Of a DNA stretch of 64,000 nucleotides, positions 48,115-59,599 are shown piece after piece; position 1 is the stretch's first letter; each line of letters begins with the position of its first letter. The notes below the pieces were generated by a model that had not been told where the DNA came from, ran no database searches, and was given only the letters and a program-made list of their open reading frames with translations. This stretch comes from Polytrichum commune (lineage: Eukaryota; Streptophyta; Polytrichopsida; Polytrichales; Polytrichaceae), in assembly GCA_950295325.1 (NCBI GenBank), contig OX485803.1, forward strand, positions 3,162,001 through 3,226,000. The letters are read 5' to 3'. Position numbers and translations under genes: made by a program.

Positions 48115-48760
48115 CGTCCAAGTTCACTTCACGCTAGGAGGTGGGTGGAAGGCCGACGGGCCCCCAAGAAATGACCGTGGATGAAAAAGTTTGCCACGGC
48201 TTCCTACACGACAAACTATAGATAGTGTTGCACGGTCTAGTATGGGAATTTGCGTCGTCGGAGGGCCTTGTGCAGATTTCGGCAAACCATGTCAACGGTA
48301 CGGCCTTTGGATGAGAATCAAGGGCTTTCACATTTACGTGGTCATGGCCCTTGGCTCTTGTGTGAAGTGGCCTTGAGCTTACACTAAGGGTCACTTCACA
48401 CACGAGACTGACGCCCATGACTGTTTCATTTTAATATCTTTCATTGGTCCAAAAAGGTTGAGACTGTCTACGTTTGTTTCACACTAGAAGGTGAAGACAT
48501 AAGGGTCTATGATTTTTTTTTTGAGGATGAAAGTTTACATGAATTCCTATGGCGAACTATGGATAATGTTTCATGGCCTGCCAAAATTTGCGTCATGTCC
48601 ACCTCCAAGAGGTGGACCTAACATAGATTCCAGAAGACCATGTCAGTTTCTACAAGAATGGCTTACCCATTTATCATGGTATGGCCTTTGGATGAGAGTC
48701 AACGGCCCTTAGGGTCACGGCCTTGGTTTGTGTGTGAAGTGGTCATGAATAGTCCTATTA
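48115..48760. repeat. family P tandem pair (~340-bp units)
   Basis: Two units (about 48115-48420 and 48455-48760) share 'gtttcacactagaaggtg'-like, 'ggcgaactatggataatg', 'gtatggcctttggatgagag' and 'gtgtgaagtgg' blocks. The terminal block 'ggtcacttcacacacgag' also ends the large palindrome at 53.3-54.1 kb. Confidence 0.65.
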
Positions 48761-50935
48761 TTGTGGGCCACAATATTATTCTACAACCCGAACTAATCCT
48801 TGTAAGGTAGTTGAGCCTAAAAGCAACACTTCAAGAAAAAAAACTATGTTGATTCAAGCATGTTAAATATATAGCTTGAAAAAAAATCCAAAACATTTTC
48901 ATATATTTACAAAACTATGTAGAGTCTTTCAAAAAATTAATAGATCCATATGCAACCTACGTAAATTTGCAAAGTCATTTCAAGAAAGGAGCATGTTGTC
49001 TATCCACTAGGGGAGGGGGGGGGGTAATTGATGTTGGATTGCTAGGTGAGAGTCACCACAAAACCAATGTTGTTGCAGGTGAGAGTGTTCTATTGAATGA
49101 AGGTGTTGTCCCTCTTTTGTGGATCACTTCTCACCTAACTGCCTCATTGAGTGGATAGATCCTTGTTTAGACATTGTGATTTGACTAAACTTGATGCTCT
49201 TCTTCATGTGTTTTTGCATCCTTCTTACACCCCTACTATCAATGGCTAGAGTGGTGCTATTTTGCACTTCATGCTACATATGATTCATCACTTTTAAAAA
49301 TGACTTACTTGATGGCACCATTCCGCTCACTTGTTGACAGTTTCAGGTTGAAAAATAGGATTTTCTCACCGTCTTATACTAATTATATGTTTCATATCAC
49401 ATGAGAAGTGGGCTAGTTGGAAAATGTTCAAGACCCATCTACCTTAGCGATTAACCCATCCAATTTCATGGGCAATAGGGCATTGTTAATAATGTGATTG
49501 GAGTCAACTCCAATTTATGATGCAAGGATCATATGTGAGAGTACCTCTCTTTTATCGAACATAGAAACTTCACCCCTATAAGTTGTCGTCAATGACCTCC
49601 AATAGAATAATTTGGGATCTTCAAGAATAATTCCAATGTCAAATCAACTAAAAAGGTAACCTCCATAATGCATACTATTTTAGGGTTTTTTTTTAAAATG
49701 TTGGATGAACAAGAGGTACGCTCATATATGATAATTCCTTCTCTTTATAATGCATTTTGACAAGGAGGGCAAGCAATTTCAAGGTAGGTGGGGAGTCAAC
49801 TTTGGAGATAATGAGAATGTTTAAGGGATGCCAACTACACTTTAACCCCCCTTAGATTATGCATGTGGCGACCAAAGTGCACGTGATATTAAGGAGGTCT
49901 ACATTGTTAACATGGATGCATGATAATAGAGAATTAGTGTAGCATGTGACATTATGAAAAGTCAACGTCACGATAATGACAATGATGACAACGTGATGTG
50001 TGCAAGCGTGTGGTTTGAATTCTTTGCTAGATTATTTTAATGTCAAAATCTATGATATATGGGAGGGAAATATGACAACAAGGAAGGATATGTAAGCTAA
50101 GCACATATGTTCCCTAGGGTTCTAGGATATAAGAGAGGCAGTGACATTATAGAGGATGACAATACAGAGGTTAGGGTGTACACCAATCATCCCAATTAGT
50201 ACGTGTTACTTATTCAGAGTTATACAATGCTATAACTATTTGATCAAAATATAACATATTACAAATCAAATCATCCTACCTTCCGTAATGTCCGAACAAC
50301 CTATTGAACTTCCGTTAGTGAAAATGAAACTCATGGGTAACTCCGAATAGTCATACACACAAATTGGAGTGATTCGTGTAGTTCCCTTCACGTGACCCCC
50401 GACTCCGACTAGGTTAATAGAAGGCCCAGATATTCTCAGGCTCCTCATCCAACACTGTTGGCCCCCAACCTCACAGCCAAGTGCCTACGTTTTATCTGCT
50501 CCGGCAAATATAGCATCGAGATCTCCAGCGTTCTTCATGGTTCATGGATCATCCATCTTTCGAGAAGCAGGAAATTGGAGTGTTTAAAGTGAGCACCAAA
50601 AGGGTACTATGTATGTTTTCTATGTACATACATAGAACCACAATATCATATTCCTCGGGCCTTGTCTTGTGCCTTGTCCTCTTCCTTTGTCATAATAGCA
50701 CAAAGTCGAGATGATGAGAGTATCATTAGCCCCGTCGATAGAACACGCTGCTGCTGCTGCTGGTCCGGTACCGGTATGTCGTACACACAGTCTAAACTTG
50801 GTACTCATAACAACATACCCTCCAACAACGATCCAAAGGCAAGATTCGCCCATAACATGCACTTTGGGTTCGAGCACTTGAAACCTTTCATGTATCGGGA
50901 ACATTTCAAGGGAGATATCCTCAAATTTAGCAAAC
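48761..50935. other. gene-poor DNA, repeat fragments
   Basis: It holds a G10 run at 49015-49024 and an R1 tail near 49385-49445 ('tttcatatcacatgagaagt'). A (CTG)n run lies at about 50749-50762. No gene is recognised. Confidence 0.4.
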
Positions 50936-50939
50936 CACG

Positions 50940-52400
50940 TAAGGAGGTGAATGCAATTGCCGGACGTTAAAGCACCTCCAACGAGCTTTTTAAGGGAGGG
51001 ATCCCGGGATAGGATAAGGACTGTGGCCTGGAACCCGTGACCCACAACCCTTGGGTTGCTCCCGAAAGAAAAACTTTTATGAACCCGACGGAAAACTTTG
51101 CATGTCTTGCTCGACTTCAAAAGAGAGATTATTCTTGTAGGATGCCTAGTCTACAAAACCCATATCGAGTGCACATCAACTTCAAGATCCAAAATCCAAA
51201 ATATACGGGGATTGTGAAATCGACCATGTAGTTTGTTAAAATGAACACAAAGACGTGTTGTGTGGTCACACGGCTCGTCAAAATTAAAATTTTAATCGCG
51301 TGCATGAAGAGGAGCGAGGTTACAATTACGTGGTAGAATTATTAAACTTGGCCAACTTCGATGACAAGTCAGAGCCTAGTCGACGTCTTACATGTTGTCT
51401 ATGGTCATTTTAACCACTGTGTGGTCAATTTAACAATCTCCCATGTATGTTTACTTCTACTTAGTAAATGAAGAATTGAGTTGGATTTCATTCCCAAAGT
51501 GAAATTGTCAATAAAGTATGTAATTAACTTGGAAGTTAAAGATATGAAAATTTCCTCGTTAGCATTGAGGTGATAATTTTTGTGACTTACCTTTGAGAGA
51601 GCATTTGTCATTCTAAAATTGAGCTTAAAATAATATGCTAATCATGTATTTAATTTCTTATAATATTTAACTATTGTCTTCTCCTTTCACAAGTAAGTTT
51701 CTACAAGTATTCACACACTTTCAAGCTATTTAAGCGTATCAAACATGACTAATCTTTCAAGGTTTCAAATATCAGAATAGGCACTGAGTTAGGCTTAGGC
51801 CTTGCTCTCAGATAGGCTTAATTAGTTTTAATTATGGTTAATGACATTTCATTAGCTTGAATGTGTACGAATACTTGTTGAAATTTGCTTGTGCAAGGAG
51901 AAGACAATACTTAAATATTATGAGGAAAAAGAAATTTACAACTAGCACACTATTTAAAGCTCAATTTTAAAATGACAAAGGCCCTTTTAAATGGTAAGTC
52001 ACAAAAATTATCACCTCAATTTATCTTTAACTTCCAAGTTAATTACACACTTCATTGACAATTTCACTTTGGGAATGATATTCAAATCAATTGCTTATTT
52101 ACTAAGTGGAAATGAACATGAATATGGAATTTTGGGCCTTGAAGTTGATGTGTACTCAATATGGGTTTTGTGGGCTAGGGGGGCTTCAAGAATGCAAGGA
52201 CAATTGTTTTCTGGAAGTTGAGTGGGGTGGGCAACACTTTCCGATTGGGTTCATAAAAGTTTGTATGGGGTTGCCCGAGGGTTGTGGGTTGTGGGTTGTG
52301 GGTCGCATGCCCCAATACTTATCCTATTGTGGGACACGTTCCTTCAAAATCCTGTTGGGGGTGCAACTTTAGTGTTCAACAATGCAATTGAGGTCATGGA
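50940..52400. repeat. large foldback (inverted repeat), 1.46 kb
   Basis: The reverse complement of 50940-51200 aligns with about 52128-52395 ('ttgaagttgatgtgyactc', 'atatgggttttgt', 'gggttcataaaagttt'). The reverse complement of 51425-51640 aligns with about 51935-52128 ('agctcaattttaraatgaca', 'gtaagtcacaaaaattatca', 'acaatttcactttgggaatg'). The right arm is continuous (~460 bp); the left arm is split by about 200 bp of unrelated DNA (about 51225-51420). No transposase is present. Confidence 0.75.
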
Positions 52401-52799
52401 ATCCTGACATCATATGATTACTAGATGTGCGGTTGTTCTTGCAGCTCATTTCCATTTATTCGTATATCTCTATCTTAGTTAATTAACGGTTTATAAGATA
52501 TGCTATGAAAAAGTTTCATAGCATAGTCTCAAAATATGATGTACCACGTATAAAGGAAATAAATAAACTGGGTTTCTACCAAAAAGGTAGATAAAGTCGA
52601 GGTTCCTTTGCTAGCAAAAGTGGGTACATAGTTGAATCTCAATCGATTTTGACTTCTCGAAATGACAATCTTCAAGATCCCACAATATATGTGAAGTTGG
52701 AAATGTCCATCGTAGGTATGCATGTCCAACAATGCTCTTCAACACGCCACCTTTCTGGAGGTAAGTAAGATATGCGGGTGTTTTTTTGGTAAACTTTTC

Positions 52800-52970
52800 T
52801 TAATCAACCATCTATGTTTGATTGGTGTGTGGGTGGGTGAGAATCAAAGAACAAACACCATAAAACACACATGTAGAAAAGATATTGGACAATATTACGA
52901 GTTGTATCAACTACTTCACACATAATTAAACACGATTGGGAGGACCTACAATGTTTTCAAATTAACGAAT
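52800..52970 (-). repeat. R1-like fragment
   Basis: It shows 'gattggtgtgtgggtgggtg', 'aagaacaaacaccataaaa', 'tagaaaagatattggac' and 'cacgattgggagg', which follow the reverse-orientation R1 pattern in diverged form. Confidence 0.4.
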
Positions 52971-53274
52971 CAAGAAACATGCACTTCTTGATAACCCTAA
53001 CAGTCCGATTCTCAATCCGATTTCCACTGATGCTTCATTGTACATTCGCTCACGCAAGACAAAGTTTGGTTGTGCAAATCTAACTGGTAGAAGTAGGAGG
53101 ACATGAAAAACGAACCGAATCACATAAGCTTACCTCACCTCCCGGCCTGAAAACATTTGGACCAAGTCTTTCATTGCTGATATCCACGCATCAGTCCTGC
53201 CACATCTGAACCTTCTTCACGGCAGACTAATCCTGACACCTCTTGTCTTTATGAGAAGCCCGTGTGGGTTCTAG

Positions 53275-54122
53275 CTCTTCCGGCCACTTCACACACGAGC
53301 CAAGAGCCGTGACCATGAAATTGTGAGAGCCCAAAAGAAAGTGTCCCAAGGCCGTTCCAAAACACCTCCAAAACCATGTAGTGTGGTCACAGACCCTCAA
53401 GTGTAGTGTGAAGTCACGTGTGACCGGACAACCCACCAAATGCTATTTCAATGACTTTCTATTCATGCAGGTCGTCACACGTGATTAAAATAGAATAAAT
53501 CAACGGTAGTGAGCATTCGGAGTGCCATGGTCTCCCGGTCTGGTGTTAGGCCTACCTCCAAATGGCGGTTTTTGAAAATAGTCCAAGTGACCAAGAAACA
53601 TGATCCATTCGATGCCATGTAGGATTCCATGTAGACTATACGTCCGTCTTGCACTCACGTAATTCTTCGTTGGTCCCTCAAGCGTAGTGTGAAGCGAACT
53701 TGGACTGGCTCCGCCTTTTCCACCAATGAGAGTGCTTGAAGTGGAATGGTCACGGGCCCCTAGGGCCACTTCACACACGAGACTGATGTTTCATGTTTCA
53801 TGGTCACTTGGACTATTTTCAAAAACCACCTCTTGGAGGCACACCTAACACCAAAACCGAGAGACCATGGCACTCCGAACGCTCAAAATCGTTGATTTAT
53901 TTCATTCTATCGTGCATGAAGACCCACATGCATAAAAATTCATTGAAATAGCATTTGGTTGAGGGCCCAAACACATATTGCTTCGCACTACACTTGAGAG
54001 TCGGTGACCACACTAGATGAATTTGGAGGTGTGTTGGGACGGCCTTTGCACACTCACTTTCTTTTGGGCTCTCACAATTTCATGGTCACGGCTCTTGGCT
54101 GGTGTGTGAAGTGGCCCTTAAT
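53275..54122. repeat. family P palindrome with ~330-bp arms
   Basis: The left arm (about 53275-53610) and the right arm (about 53790-54122) are inverted copies. Both read from 'gccacttcacacac' through 'ccaagagccgtgaccatgaa', 'ttgtgagagcccaaaagaaa', 'aaatgctatttcaatga' and 'ggagtgccatggtct' to 'tgaaaatagtccaagtgacc'. The ~180-bp centre carries further family P pieces. Confidence 0.85.
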
Positions 54123-54145
54123 TACTACCATACCATTCAACGTTT

Positions 54146-54178
54146 CATTCTTCTTCTTCTTCTTCTTCTTCTTCTTCA
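54146..54178. repeat. (TTC)n microsatellite
   Basis: About ten uninterrupted TTC units. Confidence 0.95.
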
Positions 54179-54179
54179 T

Positions 54180-56120
54180 CAGAGTCTGTCTTGACTTCTC
54201 CTCTCCTCTCCCCTCATGATTTCATAATCAAAAGTGGGTGGTGTATACAAACCACACACCATTTTCCCAGCACTGACACGCCCACACGTGCACACCCTCA
54301 GCAGCTGTGAATGCTGGGAAGCCCCTGACTACAAATTGACACAAATCCCTTCACCGCCTGACGTTGTCCGCCCGGTTCCCGAGGCCAGCGTCCCAGCCTC
54401 CCCTAGCTTAGCTGAGCTGAGCTGAGCTAAGCTAAGCTAGGCTAGGCTTCCTCCTCGCGAGTCACTGCGGCTAGCTTGGCTATAGGACTTTGGATCTATT
54501 GGAGCTTAAATAACTTGTAAACAAAGGCTGCAGCCTACCTTAATCTCGGGGTAGGTAAAGCAGCATCGATCGCAGGAACCATGGACTCCATCACCACCAC
54601 AAGAAGCGAAAAATTCCCCCACCTTTATCATTCATCCACTCCTTGTAACTGCTTCACTTTGTACAACTCCATCTACTAGCGATTTGGGCGAACTAATCCT
54701 TGCACTCGTTCTTTGTTGGATGCCTAAACCCTTGCCTCCAAGGAACGGGTGTATGGATTGGTTGGTTGGTTCACCCCAACCCTCTATTAGCATGCACTAG
54801 GGCCAGTTTGTTGTTCTCTTGGCAATGGGAGGAGTCCCCTCTTGATAAGGAAAGCTCATTTAAGTTTCAAAATACACTTTTATTAGTAAGGGGGAGTTTT
54901 TTTTCCTTGCCCTGCTCACATGAACCTCGTTGGATGTGATGTATGGCATTTTCGCCCATTCACTTCGTTGCATATAAGGCATGAATTGCTATCGAGATGG
55001 AAACTCTCCCAATGATGTGGGCTAGTCGTCGATCTTAATGCAAGCATGCTACAAGGTTGTAGAAATCCTCCAACATGCATTTTGAGCGATGTATGGTCTA
55101 ACCTTGATAATATGACACCTCGATTATACGACGCATTTCATGTCGACCAAAATTTTGAGTGTTGATTTAGCCCGATAATACGACTACGAGGCTTGTCATA
55201 CGACAATGTGTACACCCGATTTGTCATATAATAGAGGTAATTAATGTGTGTAGGTGGTGGGACCTGTGATATTACTTGCCTTGGAATTGAGGAGCACATG
55301 GAGAATTCATCAATGGTTTGATTCAAGTTAACTCAAGCCAATTGTTTTAAAAATTGGTTTCAAAACAAACTTTGCATTTTTTAGTCGTTGGGTTCGGGTG
55401 GTGGTTGAAGGGTTTAGGGGTTGCCATATATGCATACTAGAATTGTGAAGTTGTTGATTTCTCTTCTTGATTTTAAAGTTATCTCTCACACCTAAATCTC
55501 ACATCTATTTAAATTGGAATTTTTAGTCCTTGCCAACTTATATATACTCCTAAAGTTTATGCAATCTTTTATGGCTAAATTGATCAAGGTGTCAATTTTC
55601 AACATCAACAAACATCATCAGACCACAATAGATTCTTACTTTCGTTGTGTGTGATATGGTGAAGACAACATCGTGGGTATATAATTTTTTCTTAACTCCA
55701 TATTGTGTGACATTGTGAGCATATGTCTTTAATAAGAATGTTTTCCCATACTTATGTATCTTCATTGTGTATACAAAATGACGTTTTACATCGGAAAAAA
55801 ACCCCTCAATAGGACAACATTTGAGGCCAAAATGTCATATTATGCATTATACGACATTTGGATAATATGGCACTTTCTTGTGAGACCAAACATGTCACAT
55901 TAAAAGGGGAGAACAACAATATCTTGATGTGATTGACAAAAAAAAGTTTAAAAAAAAATTGTAATCAAATTTTGAAGCCTTATTGTTGACATCTTGATTC
56001 CCTAGTGGCATATATGGGCATGGATTACAAGCCATGTTTCCTCACTTGATGTATTTAACTTGTTAAATTCATTATATTGTAAGCACAAGGTTCCAAAAAT
56101 TGACTAAGCTCAATAATTGG
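54180..56120. other. intergenic; GC-richer patch, then AT-rich DNA
   Basis: The stretch 54240-54600 is GC-richer and holds an AGCTNAGCT-type run (54407-54446). A 33-codon open frame starts at 54582. Nothing proves a gene. The stretch 55090-55910 contains repeated 'ataatatgacacctcgatta'- and 'tacgacgcatt'-type phrases near both ends (a related phrase occurs at about 11240), suggesting a decayed DNA element. Confidence 0.4.
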
Positions 56121-56475
56121 TGTTGTAATGTACCTCGTTAAATTGTTCATAAACAATATACAAACATTCATTGACAAAAGGCTCACCTCCCAACTTGGAG
56201 ACACACACAAAACATAACATGTGTTCTTCTTCTCCCGAGCCCTATTTATACATAGTATCCATAAGATACTTTTGAAAGTCTCAAGTCTTTCTACACATAG
56301 ACTGAAGTCTCCTTATCTATATGCGTATATCACTTTCACTTTGCTTTACATAGATCAAAGTCATCTAATTTCTCATCCCTCAACTTCCCATTCATCCACA
56401 CTTCTTAATCTTGGACATTCATCCCTGCGATTTATTTTTATCCTCAACACTACATTTCCCAACGAGTCCATTTCA
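56121..56475 (-). repeat. probable 3' LTR of the gypsy element
   Basis: On the minus strand a purine tract (GAGAGGGGAAGAG, about 56476-56488) is followed by TGAAATGG. A TATA-like TGTATAAATAGG lies at about 56243-56254. The candidate ends ATTACAACA at 56121. It begins TG and ends CA as LTRs do. With no second LTR in the window the ends are a proposal. Confidence 0.45.
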
Positions 56476-56486
56476 CTCTTCCCCTC

Positions 56487-57252
56487 TCAAATTAAGTCAT
56501 TGTCCGCTATGACACAATTCGGGTAAGTTTCTTTGAAGTCGTTTTCTAACTCCCATGATGCTTCATCCTCATGATAGTCTATCCACTTAACGAGAAATCT
56601 CCTGAATGACCTAAACTTGAGGTTTTGCAAATCAACATGCAAAATTCTTTCAGGTTTAGCCAACATCTTCCCCTCATGAACTACTTGAGGTAAATATGGA
56701 AGTACATGATTGAAATCAGACACGTATCTTCTTAACTAACTTAGGTGGAACACATTTGAATTTTCCAGTTCTTGGGTAAATCTAACGCATACGCCACTAG
56801 ACCAAAACTCTTAAGAATTTGAAATGGACCGCAAAATCTAGGAGACAATTTTCTTGACCTCACAAGTTTTAATCTAGAGCGTTTAGACGTTACTTTCAAA
56901 AATATCTTCAAGCCAACCTCAAACTCTCTCACACTTCTTCTTTGATCGGCACAAAATTTGGATCTCTCTTGTGCACTTTGCATACATTGCTTAGCACATT
57001 CCAGTACACTATGTATTTCTTAAATTTATTTGATTCAAACTTTCAATTTTAGAGTGAGGACTTGCTAGGGAAATCGAAGTTCTACCTTTATGACCCTATA
57101 AAGCATAAAATTGACTCATCCCTATGCTACTATACTCTCGCTCATTATAAACAAATTATATCAAGTACAATGACTTATCCCAAGATTATTCTCTTTTCTC
57201 AACGTACATTCTAAGCATGTCCTCAAGACGCTTGTTGGTTTTCTTAGTCTGT
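56487..57252 (-). pseudogene. gypsy integrase C-terminus and chromodomain
   Basis: Minus-strand fragments begin next to the insertion with QTKKTNKRLEDMLRMYVEKR (about 57250-57190). They continue with KFCADQRRSVREFEVG and KLSPRFCGPFQILK (56983-56790), the integrase C-terminal SH3-like region. They end with PERILHVDLQNLKFRSF and FLVKWIDYHEDEASWE (56700-56560), a chromodomain that in this lineage targets insertion to heterochromatin. Frameshifts separate the pieces. The chromodomain aromatic pair (Trp/Tyr in KWIDY and Trp in ASWE) is kept. Confidence 0.88.
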
Positions 57253-57255
57253 CCA

Positions 57256-58929
57256 TGTAGTAAAGTTTTTGCTACGACTCAAAACAACAGACCCAGGGAA
57301 CTAAGTCTCCAGGAAGACTGAGATAGTGTCTATAAGGGTTAATGTCACATTGGATTAAGGTATCTAATAACAATATATGGTAATCCTCATTCCTTACTTC
57401 CTTTTATATTAATTCATTCTTCTCTTAATGGTTCCTTTGTGCTCTTTCCGTAGTGAGTGGTTATGTCCTATCTTTAGGGAATTCTCTATCGTTCTATGGC
57501 TTGACCTAGTTCAGTTGTGAAGCTCAAAAGCTTGGCGAATAGTCACGTGCCCTCCCTTTCGGGTGCAATATTCTTGTGACTGCCATTTCTCCAATGCAAT
57601 TAATTGTTATGATTTTATGTGTGGGTTGGTTGATTGATTCTTCATTAATTTGTGTATTACTTCTCAAATAAAGAATGACTATAATTAAGTTTACTCACGG
57701 TTTAACCAAAGTAGGTTCAAGAACTATAGCCACTATTTTCATACGAGAATATAGTATGACGCCTCAAGCCTGTAATCATCACTTATAATATGTAGATTTG
57801 TTTATGCAATCACATTATCTCTTACAATACCATAGGCAATAAACAAATTCATATAGCCCACAACAAGGTCAAGTTGCTCTTACTTTGCTTGGCAATTAAT
57901 CTCACACCTTTCTCTCCATTATTTATATACCGCTCAAATTCATATACTGCTCTCAAAAAACTGTACTTCCGACCTCTCGTAATAATCTGATATCTCTCTC
58001 TTGTTCTCGGCGATATACTTCTCTCTTCTCACACGATTACTCTCACTGACTCATCCTATCATCGATTGAGAAAGTAACTCGTATTTACTTTGCTTTCTGA
58101 TATAATTCTTACTCCTCACGTACAATCTCCATCTCAATGGTAACTCTACGAAATTAACTTCCGATTCGACTGTGACTCATTGACCATATATGCAATCTCT
58201 CAGGCTAATGTCCCGGTAGATGATGGAAATTACATCGAACCCTAGCTATAGCTAAAGTCATGCATAATAATCAATTTCAGTCTCTCACCAACACATGCTA
58301 TTCACTCATAATATCTCCAATTTCTCACTCTTTGTGGATCACTCGTCTACTTTGTGCAACTAGTCTACTCACAAGCACTCTTGCTGTTATCCTTCGTGAT
58401 TATCGCCTAACCACCCACATAACAATAATTATATTCTCAAATACACTCATACTCATTACTCTGATAATATCTTTATATGTTTTTTTCTCCATTCAAAATG
58501 ATTACATTCCATTCACCAAAAACTCACAGTCTGATTGTCCATCAATCAATGTTTTCAACAAAGCTACCAGGCTATACCATGGTTAGCCAATTGTCCTTCT
58601 ACACACAACATAGTTTATAGCCTATGCTCCTATCACAAGACTCCATAGCTATAACCTGCTTCTAACTCTCACGCCTAGCCTATAGCCTGCGCTATTCTCT
58701 AGGTCTCACAACTGTGATCATATTTTTTACTTGAAAATGATATGTCTCTCTTGTCAGAGAGAGACTCCTTATAGCCAACCTATTTCAACAACTGCCAACT
58801 GTTGGTAACTGCTAATACCCTCTTATTCACATTGTATTTAGCCTTAAAATGTATTTTTGAGTAGTTCCACTAGTGGTTAGCCCTTTGCCTCTAGTAAGAA
58901 CAAACTATAGCCAAAAAATTCACACTACA
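57256..58929 (-). mobile_element. 1674-bp LTR-like insertion inside the gypsy integrase (solo LTR?)
   Basis: The gypsy integrase reads ...YRLETDG up to about 58935 and resumes with GQTKKTN at about 57255. The intact family motif there is T-D-G-Q-T. On the minus strand the inserted block starts TGTAGTGTGAA and ends TTTACTACA. The ends are inverted (TGTAGT/ACTACA), as in LTRs. Flanking pentamers, plus strand, are GTCCA (57251-57255) and ATCCA (58930-58934), a 5-bp duplication with one transition. No protein domain is seen inside; a 108-aa hydrophobic frame (58260-58586, plus) is probably chance. The best reading is a solo LTR or a non-autonomous LTR element. Confidence 0.7.
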
Positions 58930-58934
58930 ATCCA

Positions 58935-59560
58935 TCCGTTTCCAGACGATATGCAGAACTCATATTAATTTTGGTGCCACACCATTTGAACAAATATTTC
59001 CAAAATTCACTCATGAATTTTCTATCTCTGTTACAAATTATCTCTCGTGGCAACCCATAATTCACAAGTGACTCTTTAAAAAAAACTCATCAAGTCCCGA
59101 AACTGTCACAGTTGTCGTTGTAGATATAAATTGAGCCACTTTAATTAGTCTATCAACGACCACAAAAAATGCTATCAAAGTCTTTTTGAGTCCTAGGAAA
59201 TAGACTCTCACAACCTATTAGGCATTGTCAATGGTTGCAACAACCCTGGATATTTCATTTGCTTCACTTCATTCATTTGACATAACAACACCTTTAGACA
59301 TAATATTTCACATCTCTTTTCAATTCTGACCAAAAATAATTTTTTTGACTACTGCATATGTGTTATGAAACCTCGGATGACTTGAGATTGAAATATTGTG
59401 ACAATCATAAAAGATGATCTTATGATCCCCCACCTCATACACACAAATTCTAAACTTATAATATAAAATATCTACATCCAAAACATTGGCAGAAAATTTA
59501 TCAATTTTCTCTTGAGTTCTAAATTCTTTTGACAAACTCTAAAGGGGAATAGAGAAAAAT
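58935..59560 (-). pseudogene. gypsy integrase core
   Basis: Conceptual pieces show FITGLPKTQKDFDSIFVVVD with the first catalytic Asp region near 59170, VSGLDEFFFKESLVNYG (about 59080), then SDRxx-like NRDRKFMSEFWKYLF (about 59010) and STAYRLETDG-like SSAYRLETDG (about 58940). This is the integrase DDE core. It is interrupted by stops and by the insertion just downstream. Confidence 0.85.
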
Positions 59561-59599
59561 ACATCATCCCTACAAAATCCCTTGATGTTTGTCAAGCAT

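Noticed and set aside
50620-51120. 166-aa minus-strand frame
   Set aside because: It overlaps a foldback arm, has no known motif, and the paralogous arm does not keep the frame.
54582-54680. Small gene start in a GC-richer patch
   Set aside because: Only 33 codons with no motif or supported exon downstream.
58260-58586. 108-aa hydrophobic plus-strand frame
   Set aside because: It lies in the pyrimidine-rich LTR-like insertion. The hydrophobicity follows from T-rich codons.
57256-58929. CACTA transposon because of the CACTACAA end
   Set aside because: The CACTA-type sequence points outward on one side only and the duplication is 5 bp, not 3. An LTR-like origin fits better.
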